64,000 nucleotides of DNA from an uncultured Paraprevotella sp. (GCA_900548345.1 URKA01000012.1:9176-73175); one strand, 5' to 3'. Positions 16,578 to 25,661 are shown, counted from the stretch's first letter. Program-made: numbers and translations. The notes: a model not told the origin generated them from the letters alone.

Positions 16578-17009
16578 TTATTTTGCTTGTGCTGTGTGTA
16601 GTAATGCCTCGATGGCCAGGCGGTAGGAGTCGAGTCCGAATCCGCAGATGACCCCCTTGCAGGCACATGAAATCAGGGAGCGGTGGCGGAATTCCTCGCG
16701 TTGGTGCACGTTGCTGATATGCACCTCGATGACCGGAGCCGGCACGGCGCGGATAGCGTCCTGAAGGGCTACCGACGTGTGGGTATAGGCGCCGGCGTTG
16801 AGCACGATGCCGGTGTCTTCGAATCCCACCTCATGGATTTTATCAATCATAAAGCCTTCCACGTTGCTTTGATAGTAGTCTATGGTCAGGTCCGGGTAGG
16901 CGGCGCGCAGTTTCTCCAGATAGCTTTCAAAGGATTCTGCCCCATAAATGCCCGGTTCCCTTTTGCCGAGCAGGTTGATGTTCGGCCCGTTTATGATTTG
17001 TATTCTCAT
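16578..17009 (-). CDS. aroQ: Type II 3-dehydroquinate dehydratase
   Basis: AroQ performs the third step of the shikimate pathway. The 143-residue protein shows the type II signature: INGPNINLLGKREPGIYG with the catalytic tyrosine, YYQSNVEGFMID, NAGAYTHTSVALQDA, and VIEVHISNVHQREEFRHRS. The open frame extends 16 codons upstream, but MRIQIINGPN at 17009 is the normal start. The promoter box at 17044-17051 supports this. It leads the aroQ-pyk-methyltransferase-rbfA-permease operon. Confidence 0.95.
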   Translation of the reverse strand: MRIQIINGPNINLLGKREPGIYGAESFESYLEKLRAAYPDLTIDYYQSNVEGFMIDKIHEVGFEDTGIVLNAGAYTHTSVALQDAIRAVPAPVIEVHISNVHQREEFRHRSLISCACKGVICGFGLDSYRLAIEALLHTAQAK

Positions 17010-17043
17010 AATCTGACTTTTATTATCATTGAAAATGAATGGT

Positions 17044-17051
17044 GCAAAATT
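17044..17051 (-). promoter_or_regulatory. Probable aroQ operon promoter, -7 box TAATTTTG
   Basis: On the reverse strand this matches TAnnTTTG, 34 bp before the chosen aroQ start. The -33 element is weak. Confidence 0.5.
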
Positions 17052-17149
17052 ACTCAAAAACGCCGTAATAAACGAATAAAAACAGAAGAATGATGAGTGG
17101 GCCTACGGTGATTCATTTCTTTTTGTGGGAAAAATGTCGGCACGAAAAT

Positions 17150-17179
17150 TTTGATTTCGTTGGATAATTCTTATTTTTG
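17150..17179 (+). promoter_or_regulatory. Promoter of the TonB-domain gene: TTTG, 18 bp, TATTTTTG
   Basis: The -33 TTTG is at 17150-17153 and the -7 TATTTTTG at 17172-17179. Transcription would start about 150 bases before the start codon at 17334, leaving a long 5' leader with no obvious hairpin. Nothing else was recognised in the 17010-17333 gap apart from the divergent aroQ promoter. Confidence 0.6.
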
Positions 17180-17333
17180 CATTTGTACGTCAATGGAATT
17201 CAAGTGGAAGTATGTTGACAAAGTAGGCGTTGTGCTTATATGAAGAACGCTGTTTCTGACATGGCATTGCAGTCTCACGCCTCATATTACTAATTTTAAA
17301 CAGCCTGAGCGAGACTGTACGGCCTCTATTGTC

Positions 17334-19187
17334 ATGAATAAAACACATAAGTTTTCCGTTTTGCAGGGAGTATGTGCCACTTTGATGTTTCTGGCCTACT
17401 TCCTGCCGTGGATTTCGGTTTCCGTTTTCGGTTTCTCGTTTTCCTGCTCAGTTTTCGAAGGTATTTTCAAGATTAACGATTTGATGCAAAGTTACGACTC
17501 GTTGCTTTCCTCGGTAGGTTACATGTCCGATGTACGTTTCTATATGTCGTTTTTATGGATTGTTCCTTTGGTGGCCGCAGTGAATCTGGTGCTTCAGTGG
17601 ATGGGCAAGTATCCTTGCATGGCCTTTTATTCGGCATTGCTTTCCTTATGGCTTTGCATTGTCACCATGGTGGGTGCGGAAGCCAAAGACATCAGTTTGA
17701 GCCAAGTGGTAGGTTTGGGTTTTTACCTGTCTTTTATGGTGTCGCTCGTGTCGGCGGTGGCGGCTTGGACGTCAATAGGAAGCCGGTTCCGTTCCGCTTA
17801 TAAGCCTTATATGCTGACGGCGTCGGCCTTAGTGGTCGTCACCTTGCTTTTCTCGCTGGTCATGAAGGGGACAAGCGGGCAATTCCTTGAAGACATGCCA
17901 CACAAAAGCTTGGTGAAGTTCGTTTTCGTGCTGATATTCTGGATGGCCTTGACGGTGTCGCACATTCCTTTCCTTATTTATGGCTGGATTGTGGTGGCGG
18001 TTACTTACGGCGGTCAGCAGGTGGCCCCGGAGGATACTCCCGCGGCGGCTCCCGCTGGCGGCACGGAAGTATCCGATGATGTACCGCAAACTGTTACGCC
18101 GCTTCCGCAACCTGATATGCAATCGCAACCTGCATCCGGTTTTGTCCTTGCCGGCGACCGTAAAAAACTTGTTCTGTGGGGGAGCGTGGCGGCAGGAGTT
18201 ATCTTGCTCGTGCTTTGTTCCGTATGGTTGTTCAAATCCTGTGGAGGTGAGCATGCGCAGACGGATACGACATCTTATATGTACACGGATGAAAGCGGTG
18301 TACACTACCGTCTCGTGCCGGGCTATGCGTACGAGTTCAGGGGAAGCATCGATGGGAAATATCCTTTTACAATGAACCTCCACGTCAAGACGACCGGTGT
18401 GGTCTGCGGTACTTATTTCTACGACAGCCAAGGGGGCGGTAGCAGAATCGATCTGTTCGGCAGGGTGGACGACAATACGTTGACGTTGAGCGAGTGTGAC
18501 GAGAATGGCCGCGAGATGGCCACTTTCAAGGGAGCGTCCGAGACCCCCTTTGAGGGCATCTGGAACCGGGACGGCCAGGCGCATTCCTATACGCTTGATT
18601 TTGTGAAGGCCGCTCTTGCGGACGACGATGAAGAGACGGAAACGTCCCAATTCGGTTCGTATGGTGACGGATACCTGCCTTCTACGGGAGATATGCCGGC
18701 GGATGAGGGACAATCGGATGAATATGAAGAGGCTGTCATTCCGCCGCCTCCGGCTGCGCCGGTGGTGTCCGAAATATTGGAAATGACAGAGGATTTTGAA
18801 GAGGTGGAAACCCAGGCCGAAAGGGAGGCATCCGAAGAGACCGTGGAGGAACCGGCCGTGCAGGAGGACAATACTGTCTATCCGACGGCGGAAGTCATGC
18901 CGTCCTTCCCCGGTGGAGATGCAGCTTTGATGAATCATCTCGCGAATAGCATCAGGTATCCGGCCATTGCACAGGAGAACGGCGTGCAGGGACGGGTTGT
19001 TTGCAGTTTCATTGTGGAGAAAGACGGAAGTCTCAGTGAGGTGAAAGTTCTGCGGGGTGTCGACCCTTCGCTGGATAAGGAAGCGGTTCGCGTCATCCGT
19101 TCTCTGCCCCGTTGGACTCCCGGTCGGCAGAACGACCGGACAGTTCGCGTGAAGTATTCTTTGCCAGTGTCTTTCCGCCTGCAATAG
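17334..19187 (+). CDS. Multi-pass membrane protein with C-terminal TonB domain
   Basis: The 617-residue protein has an unusual plan. Residues about 10-230 hold five or six hydrophobic helices. A Pro/Ala linker follows (about 235-275), then another helix (WGSVAAGVILLVLCSVWLF, about 285-305), a beta-rich periplasmic segment (about 320-420), an acidic and proline-rich stretch (about 440-510), and a TonB_C domain from about 520 (VMPSFPGGDAALMNHL, RYPAIAQENGVQGRVVCSF, LPRWTPGRQNDRTVRVKYSLPV). TonB domains pass proton-motive energy to outer-membrane receptors, but typical TonB has one helix. Here the domain may be a tether instead. It is a single-gene unit with its own promoter and a strong terminator. 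Confidence 0.8.
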   Translation: MNKTHKFSVLQGVCATLMFLAYFLPWISVSVFGFSFSCSVFEGIFKINDLMQSYDSLLSSVGYMSDVRFYMSFLWIVPLVAAVNLVLQWMGKYPCMAFYSALLSLWLCIVTMVGAEAKDISLSQVVGLGFYLSFMVSLVSAVAAWTSIGSRFRSAYKPYMLTASALVVVTLLFSLVMKGTSGQFLEDMPHKSLVKFVFVLIFWMALTVSHIPFLIYGWIVVAVTYGGQQVAPEDTPAAAPAGGTEVSDDVPQTVTPLPQPDMQSQPASGFVLAGDRKKLVLWGSVAAGVILLVLCSVWLFKSCGGEHAQTDTTSYMYTDESGVHYRLVPGYAYEFRGSIDGKYPFTMNLHVKTTGVVCGTYFYDSQGGGSRIDLFGRVDDNTLTLSECDENGREMATFKGASETPFEGIWNRDGQAHSYTLDFVKAALADDDEETETSQFGSYGDGYLPSTGDMPADEGQSDEYEEAVIPPPPAAPVVSEILEMTEDFEEVETQAEREASEETVEEPAVQEDNTVYPTAEVMPSFPGGDAALMNHLANSIRYPAIAQENGVQGRVVCSFIVEKDGSLSEVKVLRGVDPSLDKEAVRVIRSLPRWTPGRQNDRTVRVKYSLPVSFRLQ

Positions 19188-19203
19188 TAGTTTGTTCTGA
19201 ATA

Positions 19204-19244
19204 AAAAACCGGAACAGGACCTTGTGGCCCGGTTCCGGTTTTTT
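19204..19244. terminator. Bidirectional terminator between the TonB gene and the GH2 gene
   Basis: AAAAAACCGGAAC pairs with GTTCCGGTTTTTT. The A-run on one side and T-run on the other serve both converging genes. Confidence 0.85.
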
Positions 19245-19260
19245 GTTTTCAGCCGTCCGA

Positions 19261-19352
19261 TTCTATAAATAAAAGTTTTATTCTTAAAAATGAAAGTTTT
19301 ATTTTTGAAACCAAAAGTTCTGTTTTTAAAAATAAAACTTTTATTTATAGAA
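19261..19352. repeat. AT-rich 21-bp tandem repeat with 22-bp inverted arms
   Basis: Units beginning AAAGT or AAACT start at 19272, 19293, 19314 and 19335, exactly 21 bp apart. The outer 22 bp (19261-19282 and 19331-19352) are perfect inverted complements. The array lies between two converging genes, after their shared terminator. Confidence 0.8.
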
Positions 19353-19378
19353 CTAATCCTTTAGAGAATTTGTTTTCG

Positions 19379-21931
19379 TTACTTCATAAGTTGCTTGTAT
19401 ACAGTTCCGTCACTGTTTTTCCTGATGACAATGCCTTTGTGTGGAAAGGTTGTCGTGACCCGTCGTCCGGTAAGGTCGTAATACACGGAAGTGACCCAAT
19501 CTCCACCGTTTGTACTCGGTTTGTCTTTGATGCCGGTTGCGGGATGATTCTTTTGCACTTCGAAACGTAGCGTGAAGCTGTGCTCGCCATTCGATGGGCA
19601 ATGGTAGACCGGGAGGGATCCCAGTCCGAAAGTGCTGTCACCCAGTCCGCGCTGGAAGATGTCGAAGCGGGCATAGATATGAGCTTGTCTTGTCAGTTCC
19701 CAAGGATGCAGTTTGTCGGTGGCGAAGGTCTCTTCGTCGTAGTGCATCAGTGAGAAGTCAACTTGTCCTAAGGTGGTGATAACGAGCGTTCCGTCTGTTT
19801 CCTCATTGTCGCTCCACAGTTTCAGCCGTCTGAGCGACATGCGGTTGCCACAGCTTTGCGGATGGCTGTAAGGCTCGAACATATCGTCGATGTCGCAGGT
19901 GTAAGTGCCCAGACCTATGCCGCTTTGTCTGTCGCAGAATGCTTCCCACGGACCTTGGGCGTAATATTCCACGTGTTCACCGATGGTGGAAGGCATCTTC
20001 ATTTTCAGTCCGATGCGTCGAAGCGTGGTGACGTTCTGCGGTGTGAAGGTGGCATGCAGGTCGGCCACTCCGGCGGCATGAAGGGTGTAGGTCAGCGTGG
20101 TGGCGCATTTTGTGCCAGATGTGGTGAGTGTCACGGTGGCCGTCTGTCCGTCGGCTGCCACGCTTACATCAGTTCTTGTTGTCCTTAGTCCGTTGTTTTT
20201 GTCACCGTTGGGATCGTGTGATACATAACGGAAGTTGCTGTATACGGGAGCACCGTCTGCAGTAATGATGTCGCGGCCGCGAAGCTGCAATGCGGTTACC
20301 GTGGAGGACGTTTTGTCGACCACCATACGCAGGTGTTTGCCGCTGATGGTGTAGCGTCCGTCATTTTCGGCGAGTGTCAGCGGTGCATCGGCGGCGGTGG
20401 CTACATCGGGTAGCGTGTTGCTGCGTTCCTGCAGGGTGAATTGTTGCCATGCCATCGTGTAGCCGGCATCGGCCCAAGTGGTGGATTCTTTCAGGCGGAC
20501 TTCTACATTGAGTAGGGTTTCGGCTGTGGAATTGCCGGTTACATCTTTAATAGGGAGGACGATGGTGGCGGTTTGGCCCGGTGCGGTGCTTGGCAGTGCC
20601 ATGTGGCCGCTTTCCGTAACGATGCCGTCTTCAAGCACTTCATAGTGGAGTGTGAACCGGTCGAGGTCGAGGAAGTTATACCGGTTCTTGACGGTCAGTG
20701 TCTTTGTATCCTTATCGTAGGCAGGGAAGGTCACGAACTGGTGTATGTGTTTGGCCACCTCCAGTTCCGACGACCAGCGTCGGTCGGCTGTGACGATGCC
20801 GTCGTTCAGGCTGCCTGCCACGTCGCTTTGGTCGGGACCGGGGAAGTCATAACCAGCCATCAACTTGTAGAACCCGTTTTGGCGCGGCCAGGTGCTCTTG
20901 TCATCGGCGACGACTCCCTGCAGGTCTTCGGGGGAGAAGATTGCCTGGTCTGTCCAGTCCCAGATGCAGGCTCCCAATCCGGCTGTCGAGCCGTCGATAA
21001 GGTCCCAATACTCCTGCATGTTAGCCAGTCCGGCCCCCTTGCTGTGCACATATTCACAAATGAAGTAAGGTTTGTCGGTGGCATTGACGCACTGTCGTAC
21101 ACGTGCCAATGTGGGGTACATGCTGGAGCGTATGTCGGTATAGTTGTTGTCCTGTGCGGTAGTGCTGTGTCCTTCATAGTGGATGAGGCGGTCGTCCAGT
21201 TTGCGGACGGCGGCTTTCATGGCGGCAAAGTTGCTGCCTACGCCGGCCTCGTTACCCAATGACCAGAAGATGACGCAGGGACAGTTGCGGTCGCGCTGTA
21301 CCATGCGCACGGTGCGGTCCACTATCTGTGCCGTATAGCGGGCATCGCTGCCTAATGTGCCGTCGGGACCGTTGTCGAGCCAGTTCTTATGGCATTCGAT
21401 GTCAGCCTCGTCCATCACGTAGAGACCGTAGTAGTCGAACATCGCCATCATTTTAGCTTGGCGCGGATAATGGCTGCAACGCACGGTATTCATGTTCGAT
21501 TGTTTCATCAGCCGGATGTCTTCCAGCATCATGGGAACAGTGATGGCACGTCCCGTCACGGGATGGGTGTCCTGGGTGTTCACGCCCTTGAAGTAGACGC
21601 GTTGCCCGTTGATATAGACCAACTGTCCGCGCCGTTCGATTTGGCGGAAACCATAGCGTGTGCTGAACACCATTTCTTCGGCATTGCCGTTTTTCTGGCG
21701 CATGATGACCGTGTAGAGTTGCGGGTCTTCGGCGGACCAGAGACGCAAGCCGGTCAGTCCGTCAAGGGTCAGTGTGGCCTGGTCTGTGACGGTTTGTGAC
21801 GCGCTTTTCACCAATGTGCCGTCATCGTCGCGCAGTTCCACTTCAATGATGCGTGGCTCTGTGGCATCCTCGATGCTGTTGCGCCCTTTCTTCACAGCCG
21901 TCACCATTGCCGGGCGCGACACGACGGTCAC
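19379..21931 (-). pseudogene. GH2 family beta-galactosidase, N-terminally truncated
   Basis: The 850-residue open frame keeps the GH2 catalytic core. The acid/base glutamate is in SLGNEAGVG, the nucleophile is in ICEYVHSKGAG, and GVNTQDTHPVTGRA and NMNTVRCSHYPRQAKM are the usual barrel blocks. The C-terminal LacZ-type small domain and a T9SS-like tail (VYYDLTGRRVTTTFPHKGIVIRK) are present. The N-terminal jelly-roll sugar-binding domain of about 200 residues and any signal peptide are missing. The frame begins within the Ig-like second domain at a GTG, with a stop at 21950-21952 just upstream. The loss coincides with the truncated 5' end of the divergent regulator, so a deletion joining both genes is inferred. 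Without the first domain and export signal it is probably inactive. Confidence 0.8.
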
Positions 21932-22727
21932 CGATGTCCTGCGTCTTGACTACGACAATGCGAACGTAAGCATCGACTATGCCGTTCCTGTTTACGCCTG
22001 TGCTTCCGCCGTGTGGTACCGCTACCGGCTGAAGGGGAGTAGCGACGATTGGACAACGGGGATTGCCGGACAGCAACGCATCGTCCTGACCCACCTTGCC
22101 CCCGGTGACTACCGGCTTGAACTGCAGGCAAGCATGATACCTTCACGATGGGACGGTCCTACGGTTGGCATTGACATTACGGTAACCTCGCCCTGGTGGT
22201 GTACGCCTTGGGCATACATCTTATATATAATAATAGTTGCGGCAATTGTTATGTTGATGTTTCGTGTCAGGATGCAACGGAAGGAACGCGATGACCTGCG
22301 CCGTCAGATTGCCCGTCTTATGGAGAACAGGGAACTGATGCGCAATATGCCGCAGTTGTCACCGTATGCCCTGATTAAACACATTGTGCCCGTACAACCT
22401 GCCGATGATTTCATGGAGCGGGTGGATGCCTACTTGGAGGCGCACGTGGAAGACAAGCAACTGGGAGTGGAGTCGTTGGCGACGCATTTGGAGGTGAGTA
22501 CCAGTACGCTTTACCGCCGCATGAAAAGCACCATGTCGCTCTCTCCCGTGGAGTATATCCGTTTGTACAGGCTAAAGAAGGCGGCACTGATGTTGCGTTG
22601 TGACGGGATGTCCATCCGTCAGGTCAGCGAGCGGTTGTGTTTCTCGTCAGTGGCGTATTTCACCAATAGTTTCTCCTCCCAGTTCGGTGTCACTCCGGGC
22701 GAGTACCGGCAGGGGGATGTCGAGTGA
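21912..22727 (+). pseudogene. AraC-type sensor-regulator, C-terminal part only
   Basis: The recognisable part starts near 21912 with the end of a Y_Y_Y domain (LRLDYDNANVSIDYAVPVYA, YRYRLKGSSDDW, LAPGDYRLELQAS). One transmembrane helix (WWCTPWAYILYIIIVAAIVMLMF) and a cytoplasmic AraC-family HTH follow (LGVESLATHLEVSTSTLYRRM and ISVRQVSERL-like second helix), ending in FSSQFGVTPGEYRQGDVE. Family members carry a large periplasmic beta-propeller in front that senses glycans; this is absent. The frame continues upstream as antisense of the GH2 gene, which gives a spurious start at 21774. With no propeller and no signal peptide it is most likely a remnant. The HTH itself looks intact. Confidence 0.8.
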
Positions 22728-22782
22728 GGGTTTGTAGGGGGACAATGTATGGATATCCATCATCCAAGGAATGTCTGTAGTT

Positions 22783-22885
22783 GCTTTATTTTGCCGTAAG
22801 GGCAGTAAAAGTGGTGCAAACGGCAAAATAAAGCATATTATAATCTGCCGTATGCGGACTTTTTTAGTGCAAACGGCAGATTATA
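22783..22885. repeat. Pair of long hairpins with related sequence
   Basis: Hairpin 1 pairs 22783-22797 with 22820-22834 (15 bp perfect, core TTTTGCCGT). Hairpin 2 pairs 22839-22851 with 22873-22885 (13 bp perfect, core TCTGCCGT). Both loops end in AGTG(G)TGCAA, and GCATAT follows each. Confidence 0.75.
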
Positions 22886-23036
22886 GCATATCCTGAAGCC
22901 TGTAAGTGCAAGAATAATATCTTTGTGTTGATATTCTAAAAACAGGAATATTGATATGATGGGGCTATAGGAAATTATTGTAGGATGAACCTTTTGTGAA
23001 GTTGTTTTTAGGCATTTCCATCCGCTTGCCTTTTCT

Positions 23037-23089
23037 CGCGCGCGTATAACAGGAGGTTTTTTGAAAAAGCCCTTCATGTGTTCAGACTA
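23037..23089 (+). repeat. Dispersed repeat, copy A
   Basis: CGCGCGCG is followed by the element core with GAAAAAGCCCTTCAT and GTTCAGACTA. It is the left partner of copy B, which lies in the opposite orientation at 26631-26700, on the other side of the arsenical genes. It is slightly degenerate compared with copies C and D near 51 kb. Confidence 0.75.
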
Positions 23090-23188
23090 TTTGATATTTA
23101 GATTATTAACTAATGAATGCCTTTCAGTGTTTTCTGCCTGTAAATGTTTGCAGGCAAGCGGGACCTTTTGCGGAAACATCGTGGCGTT

Positions 23189-23238
23189 TTTTCCAATCAA
23201 AGCTTTTGTCTGTGCAATCAAAGCCTTTGATTGGAAAA
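23189..23238. repeat. Inverted repeat with competing arms
   Basis: TTTTCCAATCAAAG at 23189-23202 is perfectly complementary to 23225-23238. A second AATCAAAG at about 23216-23223 can pair with the same right arm, so two exclusive hairpins are possible. It lies downstream of the arsP-like gene stop. Confidence 0.6.
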
Positions 23239-23351
23239 CTAATCTTATAGAAGAATTATATTTACCAGCCTTAAAAGGCATGAGATTGTGCCTTTATTTT
23301 GACACAACCTCTTGTCTTTTTTTGTGTATAATCTGTTTTTCTGCGCCTGGT

Positions 23352-24692
23352 TTAAAACAGATTGCCGAAGACAAATCCTGAAATTGTTGCCATTATGATA
23401 ACGAGAGCTACATATACGATTGTTTTCTTTGTTCCCAAAACACCGCGGATAACCAGCATGTTGGGGAGGGATAATGACGGACCTGCCAACAGTAACGCCA
23501 AAGCCGGTCCTTTGCCCATGCCCGAAGCCAGCAGACCTTGGATGATTGGTACTTCTGTCAGCGTGGCGAAATACATGAATGCTCCCGTAAAGCTGGCAAA
23601 GAAATTGGATGATAATGAGTTGCCGCCAACAGCCCATTCTATCCATGTGTTCGGAATAATACCCGCGATTGCCGTATCATCGTGCGTTGAGCCTAACAGG
23701 AAACCGGCTGTCATTACACCGATAGCCAGCAACGGCAAGATTTGTTTGGCAAATCCCCATGACGCCAATCCCCATTCCCGGTTTTCCTCATCCCTTTTAT
23801 CGAAGAGCAAGATAACGGATAGTGTCGTAATGCCTGTAATCATCGGGACAAGCGGAACCCATTTCCCATTGTCGATAAACAGGCTGGAAAGGAGTGCGGA
23901 ACCGGCTGTTGTCATCGTGCCGAACACTATCCATAGGGTACGTAATCTCAATATCTTGACGAGTGACCAGCATAACAGAAGCGATAAGGCACCGGTTATG
24001 TACCATTTGTAAGTGTATATGCCAAACCATAGTCCCGTATCGGAGGAAGCGGGTGCACCCCAGTTGGCAAACACAAGGATGAAGACCAAGGTGAAGAAAT
24101 GGAACGAGGTCTGCCATATCGGGCGTTTTTCGGGTGGAGGGATGATGTTCATTTGTTCCTCTTTCTTGGCATTCTCTTCTTTACGGAAGATGAAGGACAT
24201 CGCCAATCCGATGATGATGGAGAAAAGCACGGCACCGCTCACCCGTGCCATCCCCATCTCAAAGCCTAAAATCCGTGCAGTCAGGATAATCGACAGGATA
24301 CTGATAGCCGGACCTGAATAGAGGAATGCAATAGCGGGACCAAGCCCTGCACCGCGTTTGTAAATGCTGGTGAACAGTGGTAGAATCGTACACGAACATA
24401 CGGCAAGGATTCCGCCTGAAACGGCGGCAACAGTGTAGGAAAGCCATTTCTTGGCGTTTGCCCCGAAGTATTTCAGTACCGAAGCCTGACTGACGAATAC
24501 GGAGATAACTCCGGCAATGAAGAATGCGGGTAACAAACACAACACAACGTGTTCCCGTGCATACCATTGGGCGAGGTCAAGGGTAGCGGCTATGGCTGTC
24601 ATGAACCGTTCGTTTTCTAACGGCATAAAAAATACAGTCGTGAAGATTGCGATTATCCATAAAAGGATTTTCAATTCCTTTTTCGTGTCCAT
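23352..24692 (-). CDS. arsP: ArsP-like organoarsenical permease (DUF318 family)
   Basis: The 446-residue protein has eight to ten hydrophobic helices in two homologous halves, each with a GP(A/S) block: AVCSCTILPLFTSIYKRGAGLGPAIAFLYSGPAISI, and the counterpart ATLTEVPIIQGLLASGMGKGPALALLLAGPSLSLPN. This is the permease family to which ArsP belongs; ArsP exports trivalent organoarsenicals. The CSC motif could bind arsenic. It is the last gene of the ars operon, 9 bp after the thioredoxin gene. Assignment to arsenic rather than another substrate depends on the neighbours (ArsR, ArsF- and ArsG-like). Confidence 0.8.
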   Translation of the reverse strand: MDTKKELKILLWIIAIFTTVFFMPLENERFMTAIAATLDLAQWYAREHVVLCLLPAFFIAGVISVFVSQASVLKYFGANAKKWLSYTVAAVSGGILAVCSCTILPLFTSIYKRGAGLGPAIAFLYSGPAISILSIILTARILGFEMGMARVSGAVLFSIIIGLAMSFIFRKEENAKKEEQMNIIPPPEKRPIWQTSFHFFTLVFILVFANWGAPASSDTGLWFGIYTYKWYITGALSLLLCWSLVKILRLRTLWIVFGTMTTAGSALLSSLFIDNGKWVPLVPMITGITTLSVILLFDKRDEENREWGLASWGFAKQILPLLAIGVMTAGFLLGSTHDDTAIAGIIPNTWIEWAVGGNSLSSNFFASFTGAFMYFATLTEVPIIQGLLASGMGKGPALALLLAGPSLSLPNMLVIRGVLGTKKTIVYVALVIIMATISGFVFGNLF

Positions 24693-24701
24693 AAGCGTAT
24701 C

Positions 24702-24938
24702 TTACAAGCCAAGCATTTGTTTGATTTCGTTTTCGGAGGGTATGTGTCCTTTGATTCTGACCATGCCGTCTACGATGACAGCGGGGGTTGCCATCACACC
24801 GGAATTAAGAATCTCTACGATATCTTCTACTTTTGTGAGTTGCACATCAAGATGGTTCTCGTTGATGACTTTTTCGATAACTTGATAGGTTGTCTTGCAT
24901 TTGGCGCAACCGGTTCCCAAAATTTTGATTTCCATCAT
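24702..24938 (-). CDS. Small thioredoxin-fold redox protein
   Basis: The 78-residue protein is a thioredoxin_3-type domain with the active-site pair in GTGCAKCKT, the cis-proline in ATPAVIVDG, and the usual length. Such proteins often sit beside DUF318 permeases. It probably supplies reducing equivalents to the ArsF/ArsG-like partners or to an arsenical substrate. In the arsEFG pathway for nitroaromatic arsenicals a comparable small component has been named ArsE, but I cannot tell whether this is that protein. A second ATG at 24935 is an alternative start. It lies between the ArsG- and ArsP-like genes. Confidence 0.82.
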   Translation of the reverse strand: MMEIKILGTGCAKCKTTYQVIEKVINENHLDVQLTKVEDIVEILNSGVMATPAVIVDGMVRIKGHIPSENEIKQMLGL

Positions 24939-24947
24939 TCTCTCTTT

Positions 24948-25655
24948 TTATAAATACATAATTATAAGGTAATAAACACCGATTATGGTGAACAGACAAC
25001 CGACAATCCGGTTCAGCCATTTTTGAACCGTCTGCATCTTGCCGTAGAAACTGCCGATGTGCTGTACGCTGAACGCCAGAATCCATGCCACAGCCAAGAC
25101 CGGCAGTGCGGTGGCGATGGCGAAAAGTACGGGTAGCAGATAGCCTGCGGCGGCGGTGGCAGACATTGGTATCAGCATACCGAAGTAGAACACACCGCTT
25201 GTGGGGCAGAATGCCATGGCGAACAGCATACCGAGCAGAAGGGCGCCGCAACTGCCTTTGCTTGCCAGATTCTCGCCATTGCCATTGAAACCGAACGATG
25301 GTAGTGTGAACTTGTTTCCGAACAACATGAACAGTCCGATGAGCAACAATGCCGGTCCGAGTATAAGTTTGCCGTATTTGCCGATGAACTTTTGGATTCC
25401 AAACAGGCTTTCTCCCTCTTTCAATATCAGAATCAAGATGATACCTAATGTTGTATAGGCAATGACGCGGCCGAGAGCATATAAAAGCCCGTTCCGGAAA
25501 ATCTTATGGCGGCTTTCAATGTCTTTACTGATGAATCCGATGGCGGCAATGTTCGTAGCCAACGGGCAAGGAGAAATTGCTGTAAGCACTCCCAAAAGGA
25601 AAGCCGTCAAGGCGGGTGTCGTACTGTTATCCAATAAGGTTTGTAGCCATTCCAT
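24948..25655 (-). CDS. arsG: CcdA/DsbD-like membrane protein, ArsG-type arsenical efflux permease
   Basis: The 235-residue protein has six predicted helices and the CcdA-fold signature (GVLTAISPCPLATNIAAIGFISKD, and MLFAMAFCPTSGVFYFGMLIPMS), with a Cys-Pro pair in each half. CcdA-type proteins move electrons across the membrane, but members in ars operons have been described as efflux permeases for aromatic aminoarsenicals (ArsG). Position between the ArsF-like lipoprotein and the thioredoxin favours the ArsG reading. It starts 6 bp after arsF. Confidence 0.8.
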   Translation of the reverse strand: MEWLQTLLDNSTTPALTAFLLGVLTAISPCPLATNIAAIGFISKDIESRHKIFRNGLLYALGRVIAYTTLGIILILILKEGESLFGIQKFIGKYGKLILGPALLLIGLFMLFGNKFTLPSFGFNGNGENLASKGSCGALLLGMLFAMAFCPTSGVFYFGMLIPMSATAAAGYLLPVLFAIATALPVLAVAWILAFSVQHIGSFYGKMQTVQKWLNRIVGCLFTIIGVYYLIIMYL

Positions 25656-25661
25656 AAATAT

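Larger units (their letters stand above)
22728..23351. other. Non-coding region with hairpins and one dispersed-repeat copy
   Basis: This 624-bp gap holds two similar long hairpins (22783-22885), dispersed-repeat copy A (23037-23089) and an AATCAAAG-based set of alternative hairpins (23189-23238). Short open frames in it have no recognisable content. Base composition is visibly AT-richer than the flanking genes. Confidence 0.6.

Noticed and set aside
17829..19184. A 451-codon open frame antisense to the TonB-domain gene
   Set aside because: The forward gene has recognisable domains throughout; the reverse frame has none and no promoter.
21774..21911. N-terminal extension of the AraC-type regulator
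   Set aside because: This stretch is exactly antisense to recognisable GH2 sequence and has no signal peptide, so it is read-through of the open frame beyond the junction.
22741..23351. A small protein gene in the AT-rich gap before the ars operon
   Set aside because: The frames are short, start inside repeats or hairpins, and show no conserved-looking segment.
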